A stretch of DNA of 64,000 nucleotides from Tepidiforma sp. (GTDB taxonomy: Bacteria; Chloroflexota; Dehalococcoidia; Tepidiformales; Tepidiformaceae): assembly GCF_026003995.1 (NCBI RefSeq), contig NZ_BPIG01000003.1:186001-250000 (forward strand). The letters run 5' to 3'. Below are positions 1 to 10,557 of the stretch, piece after piece. Each line of letters starts with the position of its first letter. Position 1 is the stretch's first letter. The notes under the pieces were generated by a model. The model did not search any database. It was given only the letters and a program-made list of their open reading frames with translations, and was not told the DNA's origin. Made by a program: the position numbers and the translations under genes.

Positions 1-1
1 G

Positions 2-433
2 AACGACGGCATCAGCGCGGTGCTGCTGATGAGCGAGAAGAAAGCGCTCGAGCTCGGCCTCGAGCCGCTCGCCCGGATTGCGGGCTACGGCATCGCGGGC
101 GTGAAGCCGCAGGTGATGGGCCTCGGCCCGGTCCCCTCGACGAAGAAGGCGCTCCGCCATGCGGGCATCGAGGCCGACCAGATCGACCGGGTCGAGTTCA
201 ACGAGGCGTTCGCCGCGCAGGTCATCCCCTCCTGCAAGGAGCTGGGCATCCCGCTGGAGAAGGTGAACGTGAACGGCGGCTCGATCGCCATCGGCCACCC
301 GCTCGGCGCGACCGGCGCCCGGCTCGTGCTGACCGTCGCGCACGAACTGCGCCGCTCGGGCAAGCGCTACGGCCTCGCGACCCAGTGCATCGGCGCGGGC
401 ATGGGCATCAGCACCATCATCGAGGCGCTCTAG
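2..433 (+). CDS. Thiolase (acetyl-CoA C-acyltransferase), C-terminal part
   Basis: The window opens inside this gene, so only the last 143 codons are present. The frame is open from base 2 and begins with [10 protein letters not shown], the thiolase segment that leads into the C-terminal domain. The catalytic His lies in [10 protein letters not shown] (codon near 296) and the second active-site Cys in CIGAGMG (codon near 386). Thiolases cleave 3-ketoacyl-CoA or condense two acyl-CoAs in the cytoplasm. The chain ends in the normal place, so truncation is only by the window edge. A complete second thiolase lies at 61648-62823, so the genome has at least two. Chain-length preference cannot be read from this part. 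Confidence 0.93.
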   Translation, partial: NDGISAVLLMSEKKALELGLEPLARIAGYGIAGVKPQVMGLGPVPSTKKALRHAGIEADQIDRVEFNEAFAAQVIPSCKELGIPLEKVNVNGGSIAIGHPLGATGARLVLTVAHELRRSGKRYGLATQCIGAGMGISTIIEAL

Positions 434-460
434 CCCTCCGCACCGGGTTCGAACCTCATG

Positions 461-490
461 CGCGGCGCCGGGAAATTTCCCGGCGCCGCG
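461..490. terminator. 30-bp perfect palindrome after the thiolase gene
   Basis: Bases 461-490 form an uninterrupted perfect palindrome, 15 bp per arm, centred on AATT. It lies 27 bp after the thiolase stop. A second palindrome (CGGCCGCGCGGCCG) follows and then CGTTTT. The arrangement suits a strong terminator hairpin, although a long T-run is missing. The rest of 434-597 holds no gene that I can see. Confidence 0.55.
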
Positions 491-597
491 TTCCGTTCGG
501 CCGCGCGGCCGCGTTTTACCGGGGTAAAGACGCCTGACCGTTCCCGCGGCGCCCCTGCGCGAAGATAGGCGGGACATCCGTGTCCCGGGAGCCGCTC

Positions 598-1368
598 ATG
601 AATCGGAAGCTGCTGATGTTCGGCGGGGGAGGGCTGGCGGTCGCAGCCATCGCCGCCTTCGCCGCCTGGTTCTTCTTCATCCGGAGCGACGCGCCGGAAG
701 CGGTGTCGCTCGAAGGTGCGCTCGAGACGCTGCGGACGCCGACGGCGGCGGGGCAGGCCGGGGCGGGCTCGACGCCGGCCGCCGGCGCGACGGCCCAGCC
801 CGGCAGCGGGGGCGGCAGCAGCGCAGCCGGCGGCATCGACGGCGCCTGGGGCATCGCCCCGGCCGGCGAGACGTTCGTCGGCTACCGGGTGCAGGAGGAG
901 CTCGCGCAGATCGGCGCGGTGACCGCGGTGGGCCGCACCTCCGACGTCCGGGGGACGGTGACCATCCAGGACGGCACGGTGCAGCCGGGGAGTTCGTTCA
1001 CGGCGAACCTGCAGACGCTCCGCAGCGACCGTTCGCAGCGGGACAACGCGCTCCGGCGGCAGGCGCTGGAGACGGACCTCTTCCCGAACGCGACCTTCAC
1101 GCTCAAGGAGGCGGTGCGGCTGCCGGCCGGGTTCGCGAACGGCGAGGCGTTCAGCACGACGCTGAAGGGCGCGCTCGAGCTGCACGGGGTGACGCGCGAC
1201 GTGGAGATCCCGGCGCAGGCGAAGGTGGAGAACGGCCTCATCGTCGTCGTGGGGTCGATCGAGATCAAATTCGCCGACTACAACATCGCGCAGCCGCGGG
1301 CGGCGATCGTGCTGAGCGTCGAGGACAAAGGCATCATGGAGTTCCAGCTCTTCCTCCAGAAGCAGTAA
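598..1368 (+). CDS. Membrane-anchored YceI-family protein
   Basis: YceI-like proteins are lipocalin-type beta barrels that bind isoprenoid-like lipids in the envelope. Residues 8-28 form one hydrophobic segment ending in WFFFIRS, an uncleaved anchor rather than a clear signal peptide. A low-complexity Gly/Ala/Ser linker spans about 45-80. The YceI domain fills about 82-256, with the typical Ser-Asp-Arg-Ser-Gln-Arg-Asp stretch, a LFPNATF turn and a GALELHGVTRDV strand. I chose the ATG at 598 because GGGAG sits 6 nt before it; a GTG at 580 would add six residues. The gene stands alone and converges on the EamA gene. Ligand unknown. Confidence 0.85.
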   Translation: MNRKLLMFGGGGLAVAAIAAFAAWFFFIRSDAPEAVSLEGALETLRTPTAAGQAGAGSTPAAGATAQPGSGGGSSAAGGIDGAWGIAPAGETFVGYRVQEELAQIGAVTAVGRTSDVRGTVTIQDGTVQPGSSFTANLQTLRSDRSQRDNALRRQALETDLFPNATFTLKEAVRLPAGFANGEAFSTTLKGALELHGVTRDVEIPAQAKVENGLIVVVGSIEIKFADYNIAQPRAAIVLSVEDKGIMEFQLFLQKQ

Positions 1369-1396
1369 GGCGGGGCCGAGCCCTGCGCATGTCGCA

Positions 1397-1422
1397 CCGG
1401 GGGCGCGGCGCCGCGCCCCCGG
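1397..1422. terminator. 26-bp perfect palindrome between convergent genes
   Basis: A perfect 26-bp GC palindrome lies between the stop of the YceI gene on the plus strand and the stop of the EamA gene on the minus strand. Its position and symmetry fit a bidirectional terminator. T-runs are short (GTTTCG on the plus side). Confidence 0.55.
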
Positions 1423-1444
1423 GTTTCGCGTGTGCCGGGGGGCG

Positions 1445-2287
1445 TCAGGCGGAGATGAGGGCCACCCCGGCGAGGGCGAGGGCAGCGCCGAGGATGCGCC
1501 GCGGGGTGAAGCGTTCGCCGCCGACGAGCCGGGCGAGCAGGAGCGTCTGCACCGGGTAGAGCGAGCCGAGGACGGAGGCGATGGCGACGTTGCCGCGGGC
1601 GGTGGCGAGGGCGAAGGAGAGGTTCGCCGCGGTATCGATGGCGCCGATGGCGGAGAGGCGGAGGCCGGGAAGCGCGCCGGGCCAGCGGAGCGCGCCGGCC
1701 GCCGCGCCGACGGTGCCGGTGAAGATCGCCGCGCCGATGCGGGCGAAGAGGACGGCGACGAGCGCATCGCCATCGCTGGCGGCGCCGCGGTCGATGAGGA
1801 GGAAGAAGACGCCGAAGCCGGCCGCCGCCGCGAGGCCGAGGACGACGGGCTGGAGGTGGCGGCCGCCGGCGAAGAGGCGGCCCTCGGCCGGGAGCGAGAC
1901 GAGGATGATGCCGGCGAAGGCGAGCGCCATCCCGGCGAGGGCTGCGGGCCCCGGCGCATCGCCCGCGATGAGCGCGGCAGCGACGGGGATGACGGCGCCG
2001 CAGGCGGAGAGCGGCGCGACCACCGCAGATTCGCCGAGGGAGAGCCCCTTGTAGAGGGCGAGACCCCCGAAGCTCGTGGCGAGGCCGGCGGCAAGCCCCC
2101 AGCTGAGCGCGCTGCCCGAGACGCCGGCCCCGCTGATGAGCAGCGCCGCCGTGAGGAGCACGACGGCGGCGACGTGGGCGGCGAAGCCGACGGTGAAGAC
2201 GGGGAGGCGGGTGGTGAACCGGCCGCCGAGGAAATCGGAGGTGCCCCAGGCGAGCGCCGCCCCGAGCCCGAGGAGGATGGACGTCAC
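1445..2287 (-). CDS. EamA/DMT-superfamily transporter
   Basis: This 280-residue integral membrane protein has the drug/metabolite transporter layout: two EamA repeats of about five helices each, roughly 1-138 and 145-280. N-terminal LAWGTSDFLGG and C-terminal SLYPVQTLLLARLVGGER plus RILGAALALAGV are typical EamA boundaries. The family exports amino acids, nucleosides or other small metabolites; the substrate here is unknown. It starts with GTG at 2287, only 12 nt after the gyrA stop on the same strand, so it is probably co-transcribed behind gyrA. Confidence 0.88.
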   Translation of the reverse strand: MTSILLGLGAALAWGTSDFLGGRFTTRLPVFTVGFAAHVAAVVLLTAALLISGAGVSGSALSWGLAAGLATSFGGLALYKGLSLGESAVVAPLSACGAVIPVAAALIAGDAPGPAALAGMALAFAGIILVSLPAEGRLFAGGRHLQPVVLGLAAAAGFGVFFLLIDRGAASDGDALVAVLFARIGAAIFTGTVGAAAGALRWPGALPGLRLSAIGAIDTAANLSFALATARGNVAIASVLGSLYPVQTLLLARLVGGERFTPRRILGAALALAGVALISA

Positions 2288-2299
2288 CGGGCGGGGGTG

Positions 2300-4960
<2,661 letters not shown>

Positions 4961-5004
4961 GGGCAGCTCCGGGGCAGGCTGAGCCGGGGGAAATGGTTGA
5001 AGTT

Positions 5005-5010
5005 ATTGTA
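5005..5010 (-). promoter_or_regulatory. Candidate -10 box of gyrA
   Basis: On the minus strand this reads TACAAT, about 45 bp before the gyrA start. At 17-bp spacing the -35 position falls on the first repeat of heptamer array A, and no TTGACA-like hexamer is seen there. Confidence 0.45.
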
Positions 5011-5026
5011 CCATTTTGGCGGGAAT

Positions 5027-5229
5027 GGAGGTTGGAGGTTGGAGGTAGGAGGTTGGAGGTTGGAGGTAGGAGGTTGGAGGTTGGAGGTTGGAGGTTGGAG
5101 GTAGGAGGTTGGAGGTTGGAGGTAGGAGGTTGGAGGTTGGAGGTTGGAGGTTGGAGGTTGGAGGTTGGAGGTAGGAGGTTGGAGGTAGGAGGTTGGAGGT
5201 TGGAGGTTGGAGGTAGGAGGTTGGAGGTT
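5027..5229. repeat. Heptamer array A: 29 tandem GGAGGTT/GGAGGTA units
   Basis: Exactly 203 bp (29 x 7) of GGAGGTT and GGAGGTA units in tandem, G-rich on the plus strand. The array keeps several reading frames open, but the encoded peptide repeats look spurious. It begins at the -35 position of the gyrA promoter. With the core at 5230-5562 it makes composite element A. Confidence 0.93.
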
Positions 5230-5562
5230 GATACGCCCTCCCCGTTCCCCGTCCCGCTCTCCCGCCTCCCAACTGCCGTCTCCCAACTCCGTAGCCGCGG
5301 GGCTCCGTCCCCGCGGAGGGCCGGTGAGGCCCACCCGGGCGTGCGCTTTCACCCGCATTCGACGCGCCGCCTCCCGCTTCCCGGCTCCTGCGTCCGGGGA
5401 CATCCGTTGGGCGCATGGCGCCCCGCGGGGACGGAGCCCCGCGATTACGGCTGGTGGTTGGGGCTTGACGGCAACCCGCAGGGGCGCGCGCTCCCAACTC
5501 CCAACTCCCAACTCCCCACTCCCAACTCGCCGCTGCGGGCGGCGAGCCCGCGGCATCCCGCG
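5230..5562. repeat. Element A core: REP-like hairpin modules plus short heptamers
   Basis: No gene seen. The segment holds two inverted hairpin modules: GCGGGGCTCCGTCCCCGC near 5298-5315 and its reverse complement near 5429-5446. They are separated by degenerate heptamers and a GTTGGGCGCAT motif. A CTCCCAA heptamer run follows at about 5489-5525, then a GC-rich hairpin module ending GCGGCATCCCGCG beside the Nudix gene. The same modules recur in elements C, D and E, sometimes inverted. The junction GATACGCCCTCC also occurs in B, C and D as its complement. Confidence 0.85.
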
Positions 5563-6450
5563 TCAGTGGAAGAGCTTGCGGTAGTGGGTGCTGGCGAAGA
5601 AGTCGCGCAGGACGCTGGCGGCGGGGCCAGCGACGGGGAGGCTCGCCAGCTCGCCCGGGGCCCAGTAGCGGAATGCTTGCCCTTCGCGCACCTCGATGAG
5701 CTCTTCGGGCAGGTCCGGGTCGCCGTAGTAGATGTGGTACACGTGGGTGAGCGAGCCGGGCAGCTCGCTGGCGCGGTAGACGCGGAAGAGGCGGAGGTCC
5801 TCGAGCAGGATGCCGGTTTCCTCTTCGAATTCGCGGAAGGCGGCGGCATCGGCCGGCTCGTCGGGTTCGACGAGGCCGCCGGGGATCGACCAGAGGCCGG
5901 GGAAGCGCTCGGGCGGGAGGTCGGCGTCGCGCAACTGGAGGAGGGCGCGGCCCCAGCGGTCGAGGGCGATGACGCCGACGCCGACGCGGAAGGGCTGGAG
6001 CATGCCGACGGTGCCGCGGTAGGCATCGCTGGCGGTGAAGCGGGCGAGCAGCTGGCGGGTGCCGGGGTTCATCGGCAGGGCATCGAAGGCTGAGGGGTGG
6101 TGGTACTGGAAGTCGAGCCCTTCGCGGACCTCGATGGCGGCGCGGGGGACGGGGTCGTCGGCGACGAAGAGGTGGAGGCAGGAGGGGAGGAGGTCCGGCA
6201 CCTGCGCGGTGGTGACGGTTTCGATGTAGCGGAGGCGCTGGAGGCGGACGCCGGTCTCTTCCTCGAATTCGCGTCGGGCGGTGTCGAGCGGTGATTCGCC
6301 GGGTTCGCGGCCGCCGCCGGGGGGTGTCCAGCGGCCGACGCCGGCCGGCGGCACGTCGTCGTCGCGCTGCTGGAGGAGGATGGAGCCGTCGGGCGCGACG
6401 AGGAAGACGGCGGAGCCTTCGCGGCCGGAGCCGGGCGCTTTGTAGGGCAT
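5563..6450 (-). CDS. Double-Nudix hydrolase
   Basis: This 295-residue protein contains two Nudix domains in tandem. Each has a complete Nudix box: GGGREPGESPLDTARREFEE in the N-terminal half and GGLVEPDEPADAAAFREFEE in the C-terminal half, each followed by ETGV or ETGI. Nudix enzymes hydrolyse nucleoside diphosphates linked to other groups, for example damaged nucleotides or ADP-ribose. Two intact metal-binding boxes suggest both halves could be active. The ATG at 6450 was preferred over longer readings because homology starts there and TACGGT lies 6 nt upstream (leaderless pattern). It is divergent from the DNA methylase gene. Substrate unknown. Confidence 0.88.
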   Translation of the reverse strand: MPYKAPGSGREGSAVFLVAPDGSILLQQRDDDVPPAGVGRWTPPGGGREPGESPLDTARREFEEETGVRLQRLRYIETVTTAQVPDLLPSCLHLFVADDPVPRAAIEVREGLDFQYHHPSAFDALPMNPGTRQLLARFTASDAYRGTVGMLQPFRVGVGVIALDRWGRALLQLRDADLPPERFPGLWSIPGGLVEPDEPADAAAFREFEEETGILLEDLRLFRVYRASELPGSLTHVYHIYYGDPDLPEELIEVREGQAFRYWAPGELASLPVAGPAASVLRDFFASTHYRKLFH

Positions 6451-6523
6451 GATTTCACCGTAGCAGCCGGCGCGGGCCGGGGGGAATTGCCCCCGGGCGG
6501 GCGGTTCGGCACGATGGTGGCCG

Positions 6524-7360
6524 ATGGCGACGCCCTTCCTGAAATGGGCCGGGGGCAAGGCGCGGCTGGTGCCGACGGTCGCCGCCGGGCTGGAGGGGCT
6601 GCGGGTCGAGCGGTACATCGAGCCGTTCCTCGGCGGGGGCGCGATGTTCTTCGGGCTGCGCGCGCTCGGGCTGCGGGTGCCCGCCATCCTCGCCGATGCG
6701 AACCCGGAGCTGATCGCCACGTTCGCCGCCGTGCGCGACGACGTCGACGGGGTGATCGCGGCGCTGCGGCCGCTGGCGGAGGCGTACCTCGCGGCGGACC
6801 GCGCGGGGCGGCGGGAGCTGTACTACCGGGTGCGGGCCTGCGAGCCGCGGGCGGCCGCCGAGCGGGCGGCACGGGTCATCTTCCTGAACCGGACCTGCTA
6901 TAACGGGCTCTACCGGGTGAACCGGCACGGCCGGTTCAACGTGCCGCACGGCAGATATGCGCGGCCGCGCATTTACGACGAGGCGAACCTGCGCGCCTGT
7001 GCGGCGGAGCTGGCCGATGCCGAGCTGCGCTGCGCCGATTTCGCCGACGTGTGCGCGGCGGCGGGGCCGGGCGATTTCGTCTATCTCGACCCGCCCTACC
7101 ACCCGCTGAGCGCGACAGCGAACTTCACGGCGTACACAGACCGGGCATTCGGCTGGGGCGACCAAGAGCGGCTGGCGGCGGCGGTGCGCGGACTCGCCGC
7201 GCGGGGGGCGTGGTTCGCGCTCTCGAACTCGGCCCACCCGGCGATCGCGGCGCTCTACGAAGGACTCCGGCCGCGCGTGGTGCAGATGTCGCGGGCGATC
7301 AATTCGAAGGCGAACGGCCGCGCGCCGGTGGCGGAGTACCTGTTCGGGAACGTTGGGTAG
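6524..7360 (+). CDS. Solitary DNA adenine N6-methyltransferase (D12 class)
   Basis: The 278-residue protein carries the D12/Dam-class motifs in order: FLKWAGGK near residue 5 (AdoMet binding), the EPFLGGGAMFF motif, a target-recognition region with FLNRTCYNGLYRVN, and the catalytic DPPY in YLDPPYHPLS near 190. It transfers a methyl group from AdoMet to adenine N6. Family members usually target GATC, but specificity cannot be read here. No restriction gene is adjacent, so it is probably an orphan methylase for repair, regulation or replication control. Heptamer array B starts 6 bp after its stop. Confidence 0.92.
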   Translation: MATPFLKWAGGKARLVPTVAAGLEGLRVERYIEPFLGGGAMFFGLRALGLRVPAILADANPELIATFAAVRDDVDGVIAALRPLAEAYLAADRAGRRELYYRVRACEPRAAAERAARVIFLNRTCYNGLYRVNRHGRFNVPHGRYARPRIYDEANLRACAAELADAELRCADFADVCAAAGPGDFVYLDPPYHPLSATANFTAYTDRAFGWGDQERLAAAVRGLAARGAWFALSNSAHPAIAALYEGLRPRVVQMSRAINSKANGRAPVAEYLFGNVG

Positions 7361-7365
7361 GGGGC

Positions 7366-7924
7366 GGAGACGGGAACCGGGAGGCGGGAACCGGGAGGCG
7401 GGAACCGGGAGGCGGGAACCGGGAGGCGGGAACCGGGAGGCGGGAACCGGGAGGCGGGAATCGGGAGACGGGAACCGCGAGGCGGGAACCGGAAGGCGGG
7501 AACCGGGAGGCGGGAACCGGGAGGCGGGAACCGGGAGGCGGGAACCGGGAGGCGGGAATCGGGAGACGGGAACCGCGAGGCGGGAACCGGAAGGCGGGAA
7601 CCGGGAGGCGGGAACCGGGAGACGAGAACCGGGAGACGGGAACCGGAAGGCGGGAACCGGGAGGCGGGAACCGGGAGACGAGAACCGGGAGACGGGAACC
7701 GGGAGGCGGGAACCGGGAGGCGGGAACCGGGAGACGAGAACCGGGAGACGGGAACCGGGAGGCGGGAACCGGGAGGCGGGAACCGGGAGACGAGAACCGG
7801 GAGACGGGAACCGGGAGGCGGGAACCGGGAGGCGGGAACCGGGAGACGGGAACCGGGAGACGGGAACGGGGAACGGGGGGCGGGGAGGGAGTATCAACCT
7901 CCAACCTCCAACCTCCAACCTCCT
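7366..7924. repeat. Element B: large GGGAACC/GGGAGGC heptamer array
   Basis: No gene seen between the methylase stop and the P450 start. About 515 bp are tandem heptamers that mostly alternate GGGAACC and GGGAGGC (or GGGAGAC), with variants GGGAATC and GAGAACC. Higher-order units are visible: a 56-bp unit repeats four times from about 7615, and a longer block recurs at 98-bp spacing (near 7450 and 7548). The array ends in GGGAGGGAGTATCAACC and then three to four TCCAACC heptamers of opposite G/C strand bias. Every unit carries a GGG tract. Confidence 0.93.
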
Positions 7925-7973
7925 TCCGAAACTCGAACGTGATTCGGGTAGAATGGTCGGCGGAGGTGTCCGC

Positions 7974-9149
7974 ATGGTTGCTGCCCCGAACATCAACGAC
8001 CCGGCGTTCCTGGAGAACCCGTTCCCGTTCTACGAGCTCGGCCGGGCGATGAGCCCGCTCATCCTGCCCGAGCGCGGGCTGGCGATGGTCTTCGGGTACG
8101 ACGACGCGACGGCCATCTTGAAAGACTGGGAGACGTGGTCGTCGCGGTTTCCGCCGCCGCCGGAGGTGACGGACCCGCCGGAGCCGATGATGCTGAGTTC
8201 GGACCCGCCGCGGCACACCCGGCTGCGGTCGCTGGTTTCGCAGGCGTTCACCCCGCGGATGGTCGAACAGCTCGAGCCCCGCATCCGGGAGATTACGCGC
8301 GAGCTGCTGGAGCCGGCGCTCGAAGCAGGGGAGTGCGACCTCGTGGCGGCGCTGGCCTACCCGCTGCCGGTCATCGTCATCGCCGAGATCCTCGGCATCC
8401 CGCCGGAGGACCGGGCGAAGTTCAAGGAGTGGTCGGACGAGGCGGTGGCGAGCCTTGGCACGGCGCTCGGGGGCGGCGGCCGGCAGATCCGGGCGGAAGT
8501 GTTCGAGGAGATGCGGGAGTACTTCACCCGCATGACGGAGGAGCGGCGGCAGCGGCCGCGGAACGACCTGATCAGCGGGCTCGTGCAGGCGGAGCAGGAT
8601 GGCGAGCGGCTGACCTTCGCGGACCTGCTGCAGATGCTGGTGCTGCTGCTCGTCGCGGGGAACGAAACGACGACGAACCTTATCAGCAACACGATGCTCT
8701 CCTTCCTCGAGCACCCGGGCGAGCTGGCGAAGGTAGAGTCGGAGCCGGCCCGCATCCCGGGCGCCATCGAAGAGGTGCTGCGCTACAACTCGCCGGTGCA
8801 GGCGACCGTCCGTCGGCCGACGCGCGACGTGGAGGTGCGGGGGAAGACGATCCCGGCGAACCTGCCAACGGTGGTGTGGCTGGCGGCGGCGAACCGCGAC
8901 CCGGCGCAGTTCCCGGAGCCGCTGCGGTTCGACGTGGAGCGGTCGCCGAACCGCCACCTGGCGTTCGGGCTCGGCATCCACTTCTGCCTCGGCGCGCCGC
9001 TGGCCCGGCTGGAGGCGCGGGTCGCCTACGAGGAGCTGCTGGGCGCGGCGACGGGGTTCGAACGGACGACGGAGGGCATGCTGCCGCGCGTGCCGACGTT
9101 CATCATGCGCGGCGTGCTGGAGCTGCCGATCGCGTTCCGCCGGCGGTAG
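7974..9149 (+). CDS. Cytochrome P450
   Basis: A soluble 391-residue bacterial class I-type P450 monooxygenase. The I-helix has AGNETTTN (oxygen-activation Thr, near 240), the K-helix ExxR is EEVLR near 270, and the heme loop is FGLGIHFCLGAPLARLE near 335-351, with Cys as thiolate ligand. I chose the ATG at 7974 because GGAGGTG lies about 5 nt upstream; the same frame is open back through the repeat array, but that stretch is clearly not protein. A TAGAAT box lies at 7949-7954. No ferredoxin or reductase gene is adjacent. Substrate unknown; it is tail-to-tail with an enoyl-CoA hydratase gene. Confidence 0.93.
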   Translation: MVAAPNINDPAFLENPFPFYELGRAMSPLILPERGLAMVFGYDDATAILKDWETWSSRFPPPPEVTDPPEPMMLSSDPPRHTRLRSLVSQAFTPRMVEQLEPRIREITRELLEPALEAGECDLVAALAYPLPVIVIAEILGIPPEDRAKFKEWSDEAVASLGTALGGGGRQIRAEVFEEMREYFTRMTEERRQRPRNDLISGLVQAEQDGERLTFADLLQMLVLLLVAGNETTTNLISNTMLSFLEHPGELAKVESEPARIPGAIEEVLRYNSPVQATVRRPTRDVEVRGKTIPANLPTVVWLAAANRDPAQFPEPLRFDVERSPNRHLAFGLGIHFCLGAPLARLEARVAYEELLGAATGFERTTEGMLPRVPTFIMRGVLELPIAFRRR

Positions 9150-9158
9150 CGGCCGGCG

Positions 9159-10058
9159 TCAGCGTTTGAGGCCGGGGGTGTCGGGGCGGTACATGCCTTC
9201 GCGCCAGTCGAGCGCGCCTTTGAGCCCGGTGCCGGCCTCCATGCTCTCCCGCATCTTGTCCTGCCAGGCGTAGCTGAAGGAGGTCATCTGGGCCATGGCG
9301 TCCATGTCGGTCGAGCTGCGCACCGAGCTGTAGATGCCCATGTTCTCGTAGAAGCGGTTCATGTTCAGTTTCAGGATGGCGAGGTGGTCGGCGGTGGCGT
9401 TCGCGAGGCGGTCGGCGAGGGCGATGGTGTTCGCTTCGAGGTCTTCTTTCGGCCACGCGTAGTTGATCATGCCGATGCGCTCGGCTTCGCGGCCGGAGAT
9501 GGAATCGCCGGTGTAGTAGAGCTCTTTCGCCTTGCGCATGCCGATGACGAGCGGCCAGATGACGCCGGTGCGGCTCGTGCCGAGGCCGCGCAGGCCCGGG
9601 TGGCCGAGCTGGGCGTCTTCGGCGGCGACGACGAGGTCGGCCATCATCGCCAGTTCGCAGCCGCCGGCGAGGGCGTAGCCGTGCACCTGCGCAATGGTGA
9701 CCTTCGCCATGTTCCAGAAGTAGAGGTGGATATCGGTGATCTGCTGCATGCCGGTGCGGATGCCCATGAGCAGCCGGCGGCCCTTCTCGTCGCTCGTGCG
9801 GTAGCGGCGGACGACGCCGTCGGCGCCGCCGCGCGGGGGAGCGAGGTCGTACCCGGCGCTGAAGGTGCGGCCCGCGCCGCGGACGATGATGACGCGGGCG
9901 GAGTCGTCGGCTTCGAGGTCGTGGAGGGCCTCCCAGAATTCGAAGAGGAGCTCCTGGGAGAGGGCGTTCATCTTCTCGGGACGGTTGAGGGTGATGCGGG
10001 CGACGCGGCCGTCGGTCCCGACGCGGTCGATGAGGAGGTGGTCGAAGGTGCGGCTCAT
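9159..10058 (-). CDS. Enoyl-CoA hydratase/isomerase family protein
   Basis: A 299-residue crotonase-fold protein. It shows the N-terminal RVARITLNRPEKMNALS strand, the first oxyanion-hole segment GRTFSAGYDL near 70, and the second, QVHGYALAGGCELAMMADLV, near 123. Crotonases hydrate enoyl-CoAs or isomerise and hydrolyse other acyl-CoA thioesters. The residue at the second catalytic Glu position is unclear, since the region reads GHPGLRGLGTSRT, so the exact reaction is uncertain. The extended C-terminal 60 residues are longer than in typical 260-residue members. A TATAAT box ends 8 nt before the ATG, suggesting a leaderless message. Confidence 0.87.
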   Translation of the reverse strand: MSRTFDHLLIDRVGTDGRVARITLNRPEKMNALSQELLFEFWEALHDLEADDSARVIIVRGAGRTFSAGYDLAPPRGGADGVVRRYRTSDEKGRRLLMGIRTGMQQITDIHLYFWNMAKVTIAQVHGYALAGGCELAMMADLVVAAEDAQLGHPGLRGLGTSRTGVIWPLVIGMRKAKELYYTGDSISGREAERIGMINYAWPKEDLEANTIALADRLANATADHLAILKLNMNRFYENMGIYSSVRSSTDMDAMAQMTSFSYAWQDKMRESMEAGTGLKGALDWREGMYRPDTPGLKR

Positions 10059-10066
10059 GACCGGGG

Positions 10067-10072
10067 ATTATA
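10067..10072 (-). promoter_or_regulatory. TATAAT box, leaderless pattern, enoyl-CoA hydratase
   Basis: On the minus strand TATAAT lies 8 nt before the ATG at 10058, so transcription would begin at or next to the start codon. The -35 position falls inside the heptamers of element C and has no consensus match. Confidence 0.55.
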
Positions 10073-10552
10073 GGGAACCGGGAGGCGGGAACCGGGAGGC
10101 GGGTGATGCGGGATGCCGCGGGCTGGCCGCCCGCGGCGGTGGATGGCTCGCCGCCTTCGGCGGCGTCACCGCGGGATGCCGGCGCTCCGCGCCGGCGGTG
10201 GGGGAACGGGGAAGCGGGAACGGGGAAGCGGGAACCGGGAAGCGGGAGGCGGGAGGGAGTATCAACCTTGAACCTTCAACCGGGCGGGGCGGGAGAAGTG
10301 GCGTAGTCGCGGGGCCCCGTCCCCGCGGGGCGCGATGCGCCCAACGGGTGTTCCGGGAGCCAGGAAGCGGGAGGGCGCTCGAATTCGACGGCCCGGGTGG
10401 GCCTCGCCGGCCCTCCGCGGGGGCGGAGCCCCGCGGCTACGGAGTTGGGAGATCGGAGTTCGGAGTTGGGAAACGGGGAACGGGGAGCCGGGAGGGAGTA
10501 TCAACCTCCAACCTCCAACCTCCAACCGGGCGGGGCGGGGTCGGGCGGGGGG
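10073..10552. repeat. Composite repeat element C
   Basis: No gene seen in this 480-bp gap. It contains GGGAACC/GGGAGGC heptamers (10073-10102), GC hairpin modules with CCGCGGGCTGGCCGCCCGCGG near 10123, and GGGAAGC heptamers ending in GGGAGGGAGTATCAACC. A REP-like hairpin follows near 10307-10327 with GCGATGCGCCCAACGGG. Next come a GAATTCGACG...GGGTGGGCCTCGCC module, the inverse REP hairpin near 10417-10437, GGAGTTG heptamers, and a second GGGAGGGAGTATCAACC junction with TCCAACC units. It separates the enoyl-CoA hydratase promoter from the 3' end of an MFS gene. Confidence 0.88.
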
Positions 10553-10557
10553 CCGCC

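Noticed and set aside
5027-7924. CRISPR-like arrays
   Set aside because: The repeats are contiguous 7-mers without unique spacers, and no cas gene is seen.
7353-7973. Extension of the P450 upstream through the repeat array
   Set aside because: The array is open in several frames because its period is 7; the P450 has a proper Shine-Dalgarno and ATG at 7974.
8135-9169. Alternative-frame long open frames inside core genes
   Set aside because: They are Ala/Arg/Gly/Pro-rich shadows of real genes, expected at this GC content.
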